DNA from: an uncultured Syntrophomonadaceae bacterium
GTDB lineage: Bacteria > Bacillota > Syntrophomonadia > Syntrophomonadales > Syntrophomonadaceae
Assembly (NCBI GenBank): GCA_944391275.1
Contig: CALXSZ010000013.1
Location: forward strand, 1-5,215
Direction of reading: 5' to 3'
Length of the DNA stretch: 5,215 nt
Below, in pieces: positions 5,190 through 5,215 of the stretch. The notes below the pieces were generated by a model. That model searched no databases. It was given only the letters and a program-made list of their open reading frames with translations, and was not told the origin of the DNA. Both the position numbers and the translations under genes were made by a program. Position 1 is the stretch's first letter, and each line of letters starts with the position of its first letter.

Positions 5190-5215
5190 AAACGGGAAGA
5201 TTCAATGGATTTTCC

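Overview
This window looks like part of a low-to-mid GC Bacillota chromosome, most likely from the Clostridia. The evidence is strong purine-rich Shine-Dalgarno sites, a Bacillota-type hypoxanthine phosphoribosyltransferase, an aldo/keto reductase with a GFGMMRLP start typical of anaerobic Firmicutes, and extended -10 promoters. I cannot place it to genus.

Left part (1-1420): the last 34 codons of an unrecognised gene are followed by a weak terminator. Next comes a promoter whose TTGACG box is followed by a near-perfect 21-bp dyad in the spacer, the layout of MerR-family operators. It leads into an intact 382-residue aldo/keto reductase with a complete D-Y-K-H tetrad. Its C-terminal half matches the length of the iron-sulfur members of its family but lacks their cysteine clusters.

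Middle part (1420-1873): this is a gene graveyard. It holds the 3' end of an unrecognised reading frame, which runs through an 8-base stop/start overlap into the broken first ~20 codons of a second aldo/keto reductase. A small GGGAT/ATCCC/GGGAT palindrome cluster and a strong terminator for the opposite-strand gene follow. hpt (purine salvage) lies on the minus strand, probably with a TTG start. It is divergent from a small Smr-domain protein, and both promoters appear to sit in the 135-bp gap between them.

Right part (2983-5215): a spacer carries two 21-bp tandem repeats that still read as coiled-coil heptads in the frame of the Smr gene. It is followed by a two-gene operon: an EcoRI-family adenine-N6 DNA methyltransferase, then, overlapping it by 11 bp, a compact 363-residue DUF262-HNH nuclease. 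This is the most interesting part of the window. DUF262 proteins are best known from modification-dependent restriction (GmrSD, BrxU, SspE), but here one is translationally coupled to a modification enzyme. The pair looks like a compact two-gene restriction-modification or modification-sensing defence module, acquired next to housekeeping genes.
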